This document shows, one piece after another, positions 1 through 6,750 of a DNA stretch of 7,063 bases. This DNA is from an uncultured Thiotrichaceae bacterium (GTDB lineage Bacteria; Pseudomonadota; Gammaproteobacteria; Thiotrichales; Thiotrichaceae), in NCBI GenBank assembly GCA_938038645.1, contig CALHTA010000196.1:1-7063 (forward strand). The letters are read 5' to 3'. The notes below the pieces were generated by a model. It saw only the letters and a program-made list of their open reading frames with translations, had not been told where the DNA came from and did not search any database. The position numbers were made by a program, and so were the translations under genes. Position 1 is the first letter of the stretch, and each line of letters starts with the position of its first letter.

Positions 1-213
1 GGTCTGTCGATTAACGAAGGCACGCTTTATCCCTTACTTAACAGAATGTTCAAAAACGGCTGGTTAACGTCGCACTGGGTGACCCCATCGGAAGGAGGGC
101 ATCCTCGTCGGCATTACCAGCTAAGTGATGAAGGAGCAGAACTATTACCCCAAATGCTAGAAACCTATCAAACCAATCAGCAAGCAGTCGATAAACTCAA
201 GGAGTTAACATAA
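1..213 (+). CDS. PadR-family transcriptional regulator, C-terminal part (5' end outside window)
   Basis: The reading frame is open from base 1 and ends at TAA 211-213, giving 70 residues. They cover the recognition-helix and wing part of a PadR winged-helix domain: the EGTLYPLL segment, then GWLTSHW, then the wing GGHPRRHYQLSDEG and a C-terminal helix rich in Q and L. These are hallmark PadR motifs. The N-terminal helix and start codon lie outside the window. PadR proteins are dimeric cytoplasmic repressors that often control the gene next to them. Here the stop codon overlaps the ATG of the next gene (TAATG), so the two are translationally coupled. The short C-terminus suggests the small PadR-s1-like type. 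The neighbouring HAAS protein is a common operon partner of PadR regulators and is thought to link them to envelope events. The inducing signal cannot be read from the sequence. Confidence 0.9.
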   Translation, partial: GLSINEGTLYPLLNRMFKNGWLTSHWVTPSEGGHPRRHYQLSDEGAELLPQMLETYQTNQQAVDKLKELT

Positions 214-980
214 TGACAAATGAACAATTTATAGCCGCCTTGACTAAAGCACTCGGTGGTCTGGATAAAGCATCGAGAAACGATATTATTCAAGAAATTC
301 AAAGCCACGAAGCCGAAACGGGGTCTTCATTATTAGAGCGTTTTGGTCGCCCTGAAGCGTTAGCTGAGCAGTATCTTGAGGGAGAAACGGTTAAAACTCC
401 GGTGACTAAAAAAGTGGTTGGCGCAGGCAAAAAAATGTTCCTATGGATGGGTATCCTCGCATCAACCATGCTGGCAGCCCTTGTATTTTTTATCTGGACG
501 GCGTCATCTGATGATTTTAACTATGCTGACGAGTCAGCACCTGAGTTGGATATAACGAGTGCTAGCTGGGTGACAAAGCCTTGGGCAGAGGGAATGTCGA
601 TTGAGGTCGAACAATCTTCAGCCGTGTTTTACTGGCACGATGAACCCACAGTGCGCTGGCAGTGTAACGGCAGTGAGCCTCCCGTGATTAAGGACGGTAA
701 ATTGACCTTTCGCCAATCGAAATGTTTAATCATGGTTCCTAAAACGACACTGAAATTAGTAACGGATCAGGCACAAATTGTATTGGTTCGTCCTCAAGCC
801 TCATTAGACATGAATATTCGTCAAACGGGTCTGCGGATTGCTGAAAATGAAACGCAGTATCGCTACGAGATTAACGCTAATCGTTCTAACTTTACGGATC
901 TGAGCTCTTATGATGATGCTGAGCACACCATCAAAATAGAATCACTTGAGGCCATGATCTCGCCCTATGAGGAACGCTAA
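213..980 (+). CDS. HAAS-domain (DUF1700-like) single-pass membrane protein, PadR partner
   Basis: A 255-residue protein of unknown exact function. Residues about 1-58 form an all-helical domain (FIAAL..AL.GL, then IIQEIQSHEAE, then LLERFGRPEALAEQYL) that matches the HAAS/DUF1700 pattern, including the characteristic F/L-G-x-P-E-x-L-A motif. A basic stretch (TKKVVGAGKK, 65-74) precedes one membrane helix at about 75-95. The remaining ~160 residues should lie in the periplasm and look beta-rich. They contain two cysteines (C151 and C171) that could form a disulfide. The rest resembles the variable extracytoplasmic domains attached to HAAS modules, possibly DUF4097-like, but I do not recognise it firmly. 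The start is supported by AAGGAG at 199-204, eight bases ahead of the ATG, and by the one-base overlap with the PadR gene. By family analogy it is a membrane sensor or effector controlled by, or signalling to, the PadR protein. Confidence 0.8.
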   Translation: MTNEQFIAALTKALGGLDKASRNDIIQEIQSHEAETGSSLLERFGRPEALAEQYLEGETVKTPVTKKVVGAGKKMFLWMGILASTMLAALVFFIWTASSDDFNYADESAPELDITSASWVTKPWAEGMSIEVEQSSAVFYWHDEPTVRWQCNGSEPPVIKDGKLTFRQSKCLIMVPKTTLKLVTDQAQIVLVRPQASLDMNIRQTGLRIAENETQYRYEINANRSNFTDLSSYDDAEHTIKIESLEAMISPYEER

Positions 981-1044
981 GTTAGGCCTTCTATCCCAAC
1001 AACCCTTGAAATATGAAGGTAATGACAGAATCATCTTAAGAACG

Positions 1045-1058
1045 GCACAAGGTTGTGC
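1045..1058. promoter_or_regulatory. Palindrome GCACAA-GG-TTGTGC upstream of mtfA
   Basis: Two perfect 6-base arms are separated by GG, 5 bases ahead of the mtfA Shine-Dalgarno AGGA (1064-1067). Allowing one bulged G at 1044, the arms extend to AC/GT. It could be a repressor operator, or a small hairpin in the mtfA leader close to the ribosome binding site. Nothing else in the 94-base gap (981-1074) stands out. There is a distant CCTTC/GAAGG pair, but it is too widely spaced to call a terminator. No convincing -35/-10 pair was identified. Confidence 0.3.
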
Positions 1059-1074
1059 GTAATAGGATGGTTAA

Positions 1075-1896
1075 ATGCCAGAATTATCTACGATTTTAAT
1101 GGCGGTTATTGTGATTGGTGCAATAGCCGCTTTTGCATATCCACGTTATAAACTTAACCGCGCAGTGGAAGAACCTTTCACGGCAGAGTGGCGCAAGGTT
1201 CTGAGGCAAAACTTCCCCGTATTTCGCCGTATGCCCGCTGACTTGCAGTTGCAATTGAAAAACCGTATTAAGCAGTTTATTCATGAGAAAGAGTTTATTG
1301 GATGTGCCGGTTTAGAGATTACCGATGAAATTAGAGTGACCGTCGCTGCTTCAGCCTGTTTATTGCTGTTAAATCGCGACACAGATGTTATTCCAGACTT
1401 GAAATACATTCTTGTCTATCCAAATGCGTTCACCGTGAACCGAGAAACGCTTAATGCTGAAGGTTTGCCAGAACACCACAAACATGGCGTGCTTGGGGAG
1501 TCGTGGGATAATGGTAAGGTAATTTTGTCTTGGGAAGATGTGCTAAAGGGCAATAAGAATTTCAGTGATGGCGCGAATGTCGCGATTCATGAATTTGCTC
1601 ATCAGTTGGACCATGCCTCAGGTGCAACAAATGGGGCTCCATTTTTAGGCGATGCCTCACGTTCAAAGCGTTGGGCAAATGTATTGACTGATGAATACGA
1701 AAATCTGCGACAGGCTGCCTACAAGGGCGATGAAACTCTAATTGATAAGTATGGTACAACTAACCCAGCGGAATTTTTTGCGGTAATCACAGAAACGTTC
1801 TTTGAATTACCAAGGCAAATGGAAGCAGAGCATCCCGCGTTATTTGCAGAGCTAAAGCGCTATTATAAAGTTGATCCTACAGACTGGTTGGTTTAA
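1075..1896 (+). CDS. mtfA: MtfA-type zinc metallopeptidase (M90 family)
   Basis: This 273-residue protein is close to the length of E. coli MtfA (265). MtfA binds and inactivates the glucose repressor Mlc in enterobacteria and is itself a zinc aminopeptidase related in fold to anthrax lethal factor. The zinc site is complete: H172-E173-F-A-H176 is the HExxH motif, and E233 in NPAEFFAV lies 61 residues on, where E. coli uses E212 as third ligand. Y226 falls in the place of E. coli Y205 (seven residues before that Glu). The helix E240-T-F-F-E that follows is also typical. Residues 5-21 form a hydrophobic N-terminal helix, probably a membrane anchor or uncleaved signal; related proteins in other proteobacteria often carry one. 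AGGA at 1064-1067, seven bases before ATG, supports the start. No mlc or ptsG lies in view, so the natural partner here is unknown. Enzyme identity is secure; the Mlc-regulatory role is only by analogy. Confidence 0.92.
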   Translation: MPELSTILMAVIVIGAIAAFAYPRYKLNRAVEEPFTAEWRKVLRQNFPVFRRMPADLQLQLKNRIKQFIHEKEFIGCAGLEITDEIRVTVAASACLLLLNRDTDVIPDLKYILVYPNAFTVNRETLNAEGLPEHHKHGVLGESWDNGKVILSWEDVLKGNKNFSDGANVAIHEFAHQLDHASGATNGAPFLGDASRSKRWANVLTDEYENLRQAAYKGDETLIDKYGTTNPAEFFAVITETFFELPRQMEAEHPALFAELKRYYKVDPTDWLV

Positions 1897-1916
1897 ACCA
1901 TTAAGCCAAAACGGCT
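1889..1916. terminator. Possible bidirectional terminator between convergent mtfA and glgC
   Basis: A perfect 12-base palindrome TGGTTTAAACCA (1889-1900) straddles the mtfA stop codon. It is followed by a short stem AGCC (1904-1907) / GGCT (1913-1916) with an AAAAC loop. Read on the minus strand the loop is GTTTT. Neither element has a good U-tract, so this is a weak call. It rests mainly on position in the 30-base gap between two convergent genes. Confidence 0.3.
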
Positions 1917-1926
1917 GTTCCTAAGC

Positions 1927-3183
1927 TTATTGTAATTTTGCGATCATCGACGAAGTGATTAAGCAGATACCTCCCCAAGTCCGAGTGAATCTCTGAGCGT
2001 CTAGCTCAGGGTCTTCTCCAACGACCAAGCCTTCGGGAATAACAACGTCTTTGTCAATCACAACGCCGGTTAAGCGGGCATGTCGTCCAATTTCAACATA
2101 AGGCATAGCTATGACGCCCGTTAATGCTGAGTAAGAATGGGCTTTTACGCCGGTAAATAATAGGCAGCGTTCTATTTGAGATCCTGAAATAATGCAGCCA
2201 CCTGAGATCATGGATGACACGGCATTACCACGACGACCTTCTTCATTATGAATAAATTTAGCGGGTGGCGTCAGCTCTGAATACGTCCAGATTGGCCATG
2301 CTCTGTCATAGATATCAAGCGCAGGAGAAAAGTCGGTAAGATCAAGGTTGGCTTGCCAAAATGCATCAATGGTTCCGACATCACGCCAGTAAGGTTTAGG
2401 CTCAGAAGCGCTACGCACACAAGAACGACTAAATGGGTGAGCGATTACCTTTCCATTTTTAACCAGTTTAGGAATTATGTCATGACCAAAGTCATGGCTT
2501 GAGTCTGGGTTTGAACTATCTTCTCTTAGTAGTTCAAACAAAAACTCAGCTTCAAATACGTAAATGCCCATACTCGCTAATGATTGATCTGGGTTGTCAG
2601 GCATTGCTGGTGGGTTGTCTGGCTTTTCGACAAAGTCTAAAACCCTGTCATGTTCATCGACGCTCATTACGCCAAAACTGCTGGCTTCTTCTCGTGGAAC
2701 TTCTATACAGCCTACCGTCACGTCAGCGCCACTATTGACGTGATGCTGAATCAACAGGGAATAATCTTGTTTATAAACATGGTCACCAGCAAGGATAAGC
2801 ACATATTTAACCTTGTTGGCTTCAATAATATCAATATTTTGTGCGACCGCATCGGCAGTGCCTTTATACCAATTAGTGTCGTTCATTCGTTGAGAAGCGG
2901 GGAGTATGTCGAGAGACTCATTGCGCTCAGCACGGAAAAAATTCCACCCCAGCTGTAAATGACGAATGAGGCTGTGAGCTTTGTATTGTGTGGCAACGCC
3001 AATGCGTCTTATGCCAGAGTTAACCGAGTTAGATAGTGCAAAGTCGATAATTCGAGTCTTACCACCAAAATAAACGGCTGGTTTAACCCTTCTTTCGGTT
3101 AACTCTTGCAGTCGGCTCCCACGGCCTCCTGCTAAAACAAATGCCATTGTTTGTTGCGCCAGCCGCTGCGACTCTGAGCTCAC
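1927..3183 (-). CDS. glgC: Glucose-1-phosphate adenylyltransferase (ADP-glucose pyrophosphorylase)
   Basis: This enzyme makes ADP-glucose from ATP and glucose-1-phosphate, the committed and allosterically controlled step of bacterial glycogen synthesis, in the cytoplasm. The 418-residue protein is full length. The N-terminal nucleotidyltransferase domain carries GGRGSRL (19-25), KPAVYFGGK (34-42), WYKGTADAV (105-113), the catalytic-Asp loop AGDHVY (D134) and the glucose-1-phosphate lysine in FVEKP (K187). The C-terminal part (from about 315) has the left-handed beta-helix pattern, with ISGGCIISG and [17 protein letters not shown]. The position of E. coli activator lysine K39 is arginine here (R31, in LTERR), and the overall sequence and ending [10 protein letters not shown] resemble my recollection of the Agrobacterium-type enzyme, which responds to fructose-6-phosphate and pyruvate rather than fructose-1,6-bisphosphate. 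No other glg gene is in the window. It is convergent with mtfA. The start is GTG at 3181-3183. Confidence 0.96.
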   Translation of the reverse strand: MSSESQRLAQQTMAFVLAGGRGSRLQELTERRVKPAVYFGGKTRIIDFALSNSVNSGIRRIGVATQYKAHSLIRHLQLGWNFFRAERNESLDILPASQRMNDTNWYKGTADAVAQNIDIIEANKVKYVLILAGDHVYKQDYSLLIQHHVNSGADVTVGCIEVPREEASSFGVMSVDEHDRVLDFVEKPDNPPAMPDNPDQSLASMGIYVFEAEFLFELLREDSSNPDSSHDFGHDIIPKLVKNGKVIAHPFSRSCVRSASEPKPYWRDVGTIDAFWQANLDLTDFSPALDIYDRAWPIWTYSELTPPAKFIHNEEGRRGNAVSSMISGGCIISGSQIERCLLFTGVKAHSYSALTGVIAMPYVEIGRHARLTGVVIDKDVVIPEGLVVGEDPELDAQRFTRTWGGICLITSSMIAKLQ

Positions 3184-3195
3184 AATTTTTCCCCT
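3181..3195 (-). promoter_or_regulatory. Shine-Dalgarno and GTG start of glgC
   Basis: On the minus strand AGGGG (complement of 3191-3195) lies seven bases before GTG (3181-3183). The first in-frame ATG is 12 codons further in, just before AFVLAGGRG, and has only GGCGCAACAAACA ahead of it, with no purine-rich ribosome site. The GTG is therefore the better start and gives the short N-terminal extension usual in GlgC proteins. Confidence 0.75.
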
Positions 3196-3266
3196 AGTTT
3201 CTTATTGTTTTTAAGGTTTTTTACAAAATTACTTTGTATGTATTTTATGCATTACTATTATGAACG
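3184..3266 (-). promoter_or_regulatory. AT-rich glgC upstream region, promoter not resolved
   Basis: These 83 bases are very AT-rich, with several A and T runs, and must hold most of any glgC-specific promoter, since glgC is separated from the condensin operon by 154 bases. I see weak TATAAT-like strings on the minus strand (CATAAT, TAAAAT, TACAAA). None has a good -35 box at 16-18 bases, so no exact promoter is called. A small inverted repeat, ACAAA-ATTAC-TTTGT, sits at 3223-3237. Confidence 0.3.
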
Positions 3267-3335
3267 CACTCTTAATGTTCAGGAAAAACCATTGAAATGT
3301 CATGGTTTTAAGTCAATTGATCAATCATAAGAGTG
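3267..3335 (-). repeat. Nested inverted-repeat structure directly after the mksB/jetC-like stop codon
   Basis: In plus-strand terms, outer arms CACTCTTAATG (3267-3277) and CATAAGAGTG (3326-3335) are complementary with one bulged base. Inside them lie an 8-base perfect stem AAAACCAT (3285-3292) / ATGGTTTT (3302-3309) and a 10-base palindrome ATTGATCAAT (3316-3325) that abuts the outer arm. In the minus-strand transcript this could fold as a branched structure starting two bases after the TAA. It may be a transcript-end or RNA-stability structure, or a DNA site; the sequence alone does not decide. Confidence 0.5.
3285..3309 (-). terminator. Probable rho-independent-like terminator of the condensin operon
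   Basis: On the minus strand the stem AAAACCAT / ATGGTTTT (8 bp, 9-base loop) runs into a total of five T residues, about 30 bases beyond the stop codon of the SMC-like gene. The stem is AT-rich and the U-tract short, so it would be a weak intrinsic terminator. Its place at the operon end supports the call. Confidence 0.4.
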
Positions 3336-3337
3336 AG

Positions 3338-6094
3338 TTAACTAATACGCTCAAAAGTCGGTTGTACTAAAAGTAGCTTGCTAGAGTCAGATGCCTTTCT
3401 TCTTACTTCAAGCTTGCCTTGCTGATTGTTATCTAATTGATACAAACGTTTGCAGATACCACTGCCTTTTGGACTAGCAAAGATCGGAATTAATCCCAAC
3501 TTAAGCGCGATATCATGGATGTTCTGCGCATTGGCATCATCCAAACTGTCAATCTCATCCACATAAAACGGTAATCGAATCGTGTCACCGATGTTCTTTT
3601 TACCTGAAACCGCTTGGTTAATCATCGAGATGAAGATGATGGTTTTGACGGTGATAGAGGTGCCATTACTTTCTAAATCAAGACTTTGGTATTGTTTCTG
3701 TTGCTCATGTGTATCAACCACTTCAAGAACCAAATCATAAAGGTCAGCAACCGTGATATTCACTTTTTCTAGCAAGGGTTTAATTGATTTCAACAATTCA
3801 TCAATCGAAGATTCATCAAGCCCGCCAAACAAGGGTAGGTCATGCTCCTTCCAGTCACGTATCTTTAAAATCCGCTGATACCACTCATTACGACCGATGA
3901 TGATTTTGATGGATTTAAGGTTGGAAATGGTTTGCCTGGCAAGTAAGCGATTTAAGTCAGTCAGGTAACTGTCGATAGCATCGACACTATCGATAATGCC
4001 GCGGCAATGTGCAGCAAAACTGGTAAAGATGCGCTTCCACTCATCGTTGATGCCTTTTTCCTGCTCCGGAATAGCCTCAAGCAAGTGATTCAAATGCTGT
4101 ATCGCATCAGTATCATTTAGGTCGGTTAGGTCGATAAAGCGATTACGCAGACGCGCCAAGCTTTGGGCGATCGCCTGTTGTTCGGTGGCAATGGCTTCAT
4201 ATTGTTCTCGATAAGCATCATAAAGCGCTTCAAAACTCAGGGTGTCGTAATTAACTTCAACCGGGCTCCAATCTTCCTCAGGCGGGTTCATTTCAATCCA
4301 ACGTTTCTGACCTTTGAGTATTTCTATTGCTTGTTTCGTGCTGGTGATCTTTTCAGAATACGATTTAACTTTTTGCCTCAATTCATGCGCTTTTTCGTCT
4401 AGCTCAGCCATTTCTTGACGATGTTGCAATACACTTCCACCAATTAGCTCACTTTCTTCTATCCATGCTTGATAGTCAGCTTCACCTTCTTGCCAGTCCA
4501 AATATTTTTTGATGGCAGCAGCAGTGACTTCGATTTGATGCTTTGTTTCTTCTAACTGCTGCTTTAGAGAGGCTTGCTCTTGTATAGCGTCGATCTTTTT
4601 ACGAAGTGCTGCAGCTTCGGTTTCTAATTTTGCGACCTGCTTTTCAAGAAAGTCAGGGTTACCCATCTGATGTAAGCCTGCTGTTGAAACCGATGATAGA
4701 TTTAGGGTAAGTCCAGGCAGTTCAAATGCCGACGTTTTATTGCCTTTTAAAGCCGCACTTAAAAACGCTTTAAGCGCTGATGTGTCGCTTAATTCAAACT
4801 GCTTACCACTGATCAAGGTCCAAATTTCCTCATTGCTTAGTTGATAGAGCAGCGCTAACTCAGGATCTGATAGCTGTTTTTTGAGTTGGACAAATAAAGT
4901 GCTGGATAAGTTATTGAGCTGTGACTGAGTTTTAGTCAGTTTTTCATCAGTAAACTGTAAACGCTTTTCAAGTTCTGCGAGTTCTTCATTGCGAAGATTA
5001 AACAGTTGACCTTGAATTTCATCGCGTTGCTCTTCAAGGTTTATGAGCTTTTGCTGTTCCATCTCAATAACAATCTGCTGGCACTCACGGCTCAGTGTTT
5101 CGTATTGCAAGATGTTGTTATTGATCACTCCCAAGCTTTGATCTAACGCACTGATTTGATTTTGCTTGTCTTCTTTGGCCAGCCTTAGTTCAGGGAGTTT
5201 TTCTTTATCTCGCGCTTGCATTGAGAGCTGAGTGTCTAATATTTCCTGCTGTTGCTCATCCTCTTTAACATACAAGCCAGTGGCTTTTAGGTTGTAGCTC
5301 ACCAGCTTGCCCTGTCTTTTTTCAAGTGAGTGGCTGTTTCCAATTAAGCTTTCAATCGTATCTTGATTGTCTTGCAAGCGACGTAAACTGTCTTGCTCTT
5401 TTTTAACTCGCTCGTAAGGCTCACTAAACTCACGCTGTACATTTATCTTTTGCTCTTTCTCCATCACCGAATGATTGACCTGTTCGATCTGCATTTTCAG
5501 GTCTTTTATGGTGATGCCTTTGAGCTGCAGCAATTGTCTAAACAAACGTTTGAACAGCCGATAATCCTGCGTATCTCCAATCAAACCTAATCCAGTAGGA
5601 TTTTGTTTAGTGGTAAATGGTCTGAGTAGGGCGCGGTGATGTTTAGATTCTAGGTTTCTGCTAACCAGCTTGGTGCTGACGTCCAGAAACATCGCATCTG
5701 GTTTTTTAGGGGTGATTGCATCGTCAGTTTTAACAATGAAATCAGACTCATCGTATTCACCAGACAGGATGAATTTTTCGGGTTGGTTCCCTAAACCTGT
5801 TGCCGATAGTCCAAACACTTTACGTCCAGTCAGCGTATTGAGTTCAAACAAGATGTAAGAACCCAACGCAGGGAAATAATGCTTCCAAGTGGCATCTAAT
5901 GAGTAACCTAGATTGATCTCTTTGTAGTTATCAATATACAGAAACTGGAGGGTGTTAATGATCGAGGTCTTACCACGATTATTAAGCGCAACTAGATGAA
6001 GAGAGTCAGACAAATCAAACTCAGCATATTGGCAATTGGCTGAGTTGATGAGGATGATTTTGCTAGGCTGTACTTTGCCATTCACTGTGCTCAT
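3338..6094 (-). CDS. mksB: MukB-like SMC ATPase subunit (MksB/JetC family) of a condensin-like complex
   Basis: The 918-residue protein has SMC layout. An N-terminal ATPase half (about 1-190) holds a Walker A variant A36-x4-GKTS (K42). Long charged, Q/E/K-rich coiled coils follow at about 200-400 and 482-690, with a small globular hinge-like part between them (about 400-480, helix-rich then GLTLNLSS). The C-terminal half (about 690-918) holds the signature-like ESNGTS (808-813) and Walker B LPFYVDE with D846-E847. It then reads DSLDD and IFASPKG where classical ABC proteins have the H-loop; MukB-type ATPases also lack a classical His there. The complex binds and extrudes DNA, acting in chromosome organisation (Mks) or plasmid defence (Wadjet JetC). 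It is shorter than E. coli MukB (1486 residues), mostly through shorter arms. The ATG overlaps the stop of the MukE-like gene by one base (TAATG), with GAGG (complement of 6102-6105) seven bases upstream. The family call rests on architecture plus neighbours; the exact subfamily is unsettled. Confidence 0.8.
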   Translation of the reverse strand: MSTVNGKVQPSKIILINSANCQYAEFDLSDSLHLVALNNRGKTSIINTLQFLYIDNYKEINLGYSLDATWKHYFPALGSYILFELNTLTGRKVFGLSATGLGNQPEKFILSGEYDESDFIVKTDDAITPKKPDAMFLDVSTKLVSRNLESKHHRALLRPFTTKQNPTGLGLIGDTQDYRLFKRLFRQLLQLKGITIKDLKMQIEQVNHSVMEKEQKINVQREFSEPYERVKKEQDSLRRLQDNQDTIESLIGNSHSLEKRQGKLVSYNLKATGLYVKEDEQQQEILDTQLSMQARDKEKLPELRLAKEDKQNQISALDQSLGVINNNILQYETLSRECQQIVIEMEQQKLINLEEQRDEIQGQLFNLRNEELAELEKRLQFTDEKLTKTQSQLNNLSSTLFVQLKKQLSDPELALLYQLSNEEIWTLISGKQFELSDTSALKAFLSAALKGNKTSAFELPGLTLNLSSVSTAGLHQMGNPDFLEKQVAKLETEAAALRKKIDAIQEQASLKQQLEETKHQIEVTAAAIKKYLDWQEGEADYQAWIEESELIGGSVLQHRQEMAELDEKAHELRQKVKSYSEKITSTKQAIEILKGQKRWIEMNPPEEDWSPVEVNYDTLSFEALYDAYREQYEAIATEQQAIAQSLARLRNRFIDLTDLNDTDAIQHLNHLLEAIPEQEKGINDEWKRIFTSFAAHCRGIIDSVDAIDSYLTDLNRLLARQTISNLKSIKIIIGRNEWYQRILKIRDWKEHDLPLFGGLDESSIDELLKSIKPLLEKVNITVADLYDLVLEVVDTHEQQKQYQSLDLESNGTSITVKTIIFISMINQAVSGKKNIGDTIRLPFYVDEIDSLDDANAQNIHDIALKLGLIPIFASPKGSGICKRLYQLDNNQQGKLEVRRKASDSSKLLLVQPTFERIS

Positions 6095-6750
6095 TACCCA
6101 GCCTCGCTAACTGCAGTTTGCTTATTATGTTGTTCTAATATTTCTAGGCTGAGCTGTAAAAAACGATGACTCGGTGTTAAAAAACGCATGAAGTTATCGG
6201 CTTCACGAAACTCTATAAAGCCGGAACGATGCATATTATTTAGTAAGGTTTTTAGTTGCCTGTCCTCGCCCACTTCTACGTTTTGCATATAGTTACGGTA
6301 ACGCTCTGTACTAAAATGAGGAAGCTGATCAACTTGAAAGCCTGTGTCGCTAAATAAGGTTTTTACTATGTCCTGTGCCGTGTTTGAAATCGATTCAATC
6401 ATAACAGTCACAAACACTAAGCAGCGCTTGGAATAGTCATTAGAACGCTCATCATCAAACGGCTGTAGATAGTAATAATCAAGCTCGTGAATGAGTTCGT
6501 AACCTAATGTAGCCAGCTCAGTTTCATAAGCTTCAGCGTTGTTACTTAAATAATGAAACAGCTCGCCAGAGTTAAAAGAGATATGGCTGCCGCTGACTAA
6601 TGCCTGAAACACTTCTGCTTTACCTGGAATATCAAAAACAGATTTTGCCTCATCTTGAGATGGTATTTCATGGTATTCCGTTACCCCTTCGCTAGAAAGC
6701 TGGTTTACATCTTCAGCATCAGTTGATTCAGTGTTTAGTTCATCCGTCAT
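6094..6750 (-). CDS. mksE: MukE-like subunit (MksE/JetB family) of the condensin-like complex
   Basis: The 218 residues match the usual size of MukE/MksE proteins. The N-terminal tail (1-38) is acidic and low in hydrophobics, so probably disordered. Next comes a winged-helix-like segment with the MksE pattern: VFQALVSGSHISFNSGELFHYL (about 47-68), a stretch around AYETELATLGYEL (74-86), and the aromatic strand DYYYLQP (91-97). A second helical/winged domain (about 105-205) includes the hydrophobic helix CLVFVTVMIESI and the wing-like RSGFIEFREADNFMRFLTPSHRFL. In MukBEF-like complexes this subunit dimerises and binds the kleisin, adjusting how the SMC ATPase closes on DNA. It starts 11 bases before the stop of the preceding gene, with AAGGTG (complement of 6760-6765) nine bases ahead of the ATG, and overlaps the next gene by one base. 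Identity comes from pattern, size and its place between kleisin-like and SMC-like genes. Confidence 0.75.
   Translation of the reverse strand: MTDELNTESTDAEDVNQLSSEGVTEYHEIPSQDEAKSVFDIPGKAEVFQALVSGSHISFNSGELFHYLSNNAEAYETELATLGYELIHELDYYYLQPFDDERSNDYSKRCLVFVTVMIESISNTAQDIVKTLFSDTGFQVDQLPHFSTERYRNYMQNVEVGEDRQLKTLLNNMHRSGFIEFREADNFMRFLTPSHRFLQLSLEILEQHNKQTAVSEAG

Noticed and set aside
986..1019. CCTTC...GAAGG inverted repeat after the HAAS gene as a terminator
   Set aside because: The arms are only 5 bases with a loop of over 20 bases and no T-run follows.
1096..1759. Minus-strand open frames (62 and 65 codons) opposite mtfA
   Set aside because: Antisense to a gene with a complete catalytic motif; no ribosome site or recognisable protein pattern supports them.
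2499..2958. Two overlapping plus-strand open frames (79 and 102 codons) opposite glgC
   Set aside because: They lie wholly inside a well-conserved glgC gene on the other strand and their products resemble no family; they are antisense shadows.
3184..3337. A small JetD fragment or other gene in the gap between the SMC-like gene and glgC
   Set aside because: The gap is only 154 bases, AT-rich, with no open frame of useful length and no toprim-like motif.
4163..5858. Three plus-strand open frames (79, 65 and 62 codons) opposite the SMC-like gene
   Set aside because: Their F/L-rich products arise from the reverse complement of a coiled-coil coding region; no independent evidence of coding.
3338..6094. 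Alternative identities for the large ATPase such as SbcC/Rad50, RecN or Lamassu LmuB
   Set aside because: The zinc-hook CxxC of Rad50/SbcC is absent from the central region, and the overlapping MukE-like neighbour points to the MukB/MksB/JetC group. Some uncertainty remains.
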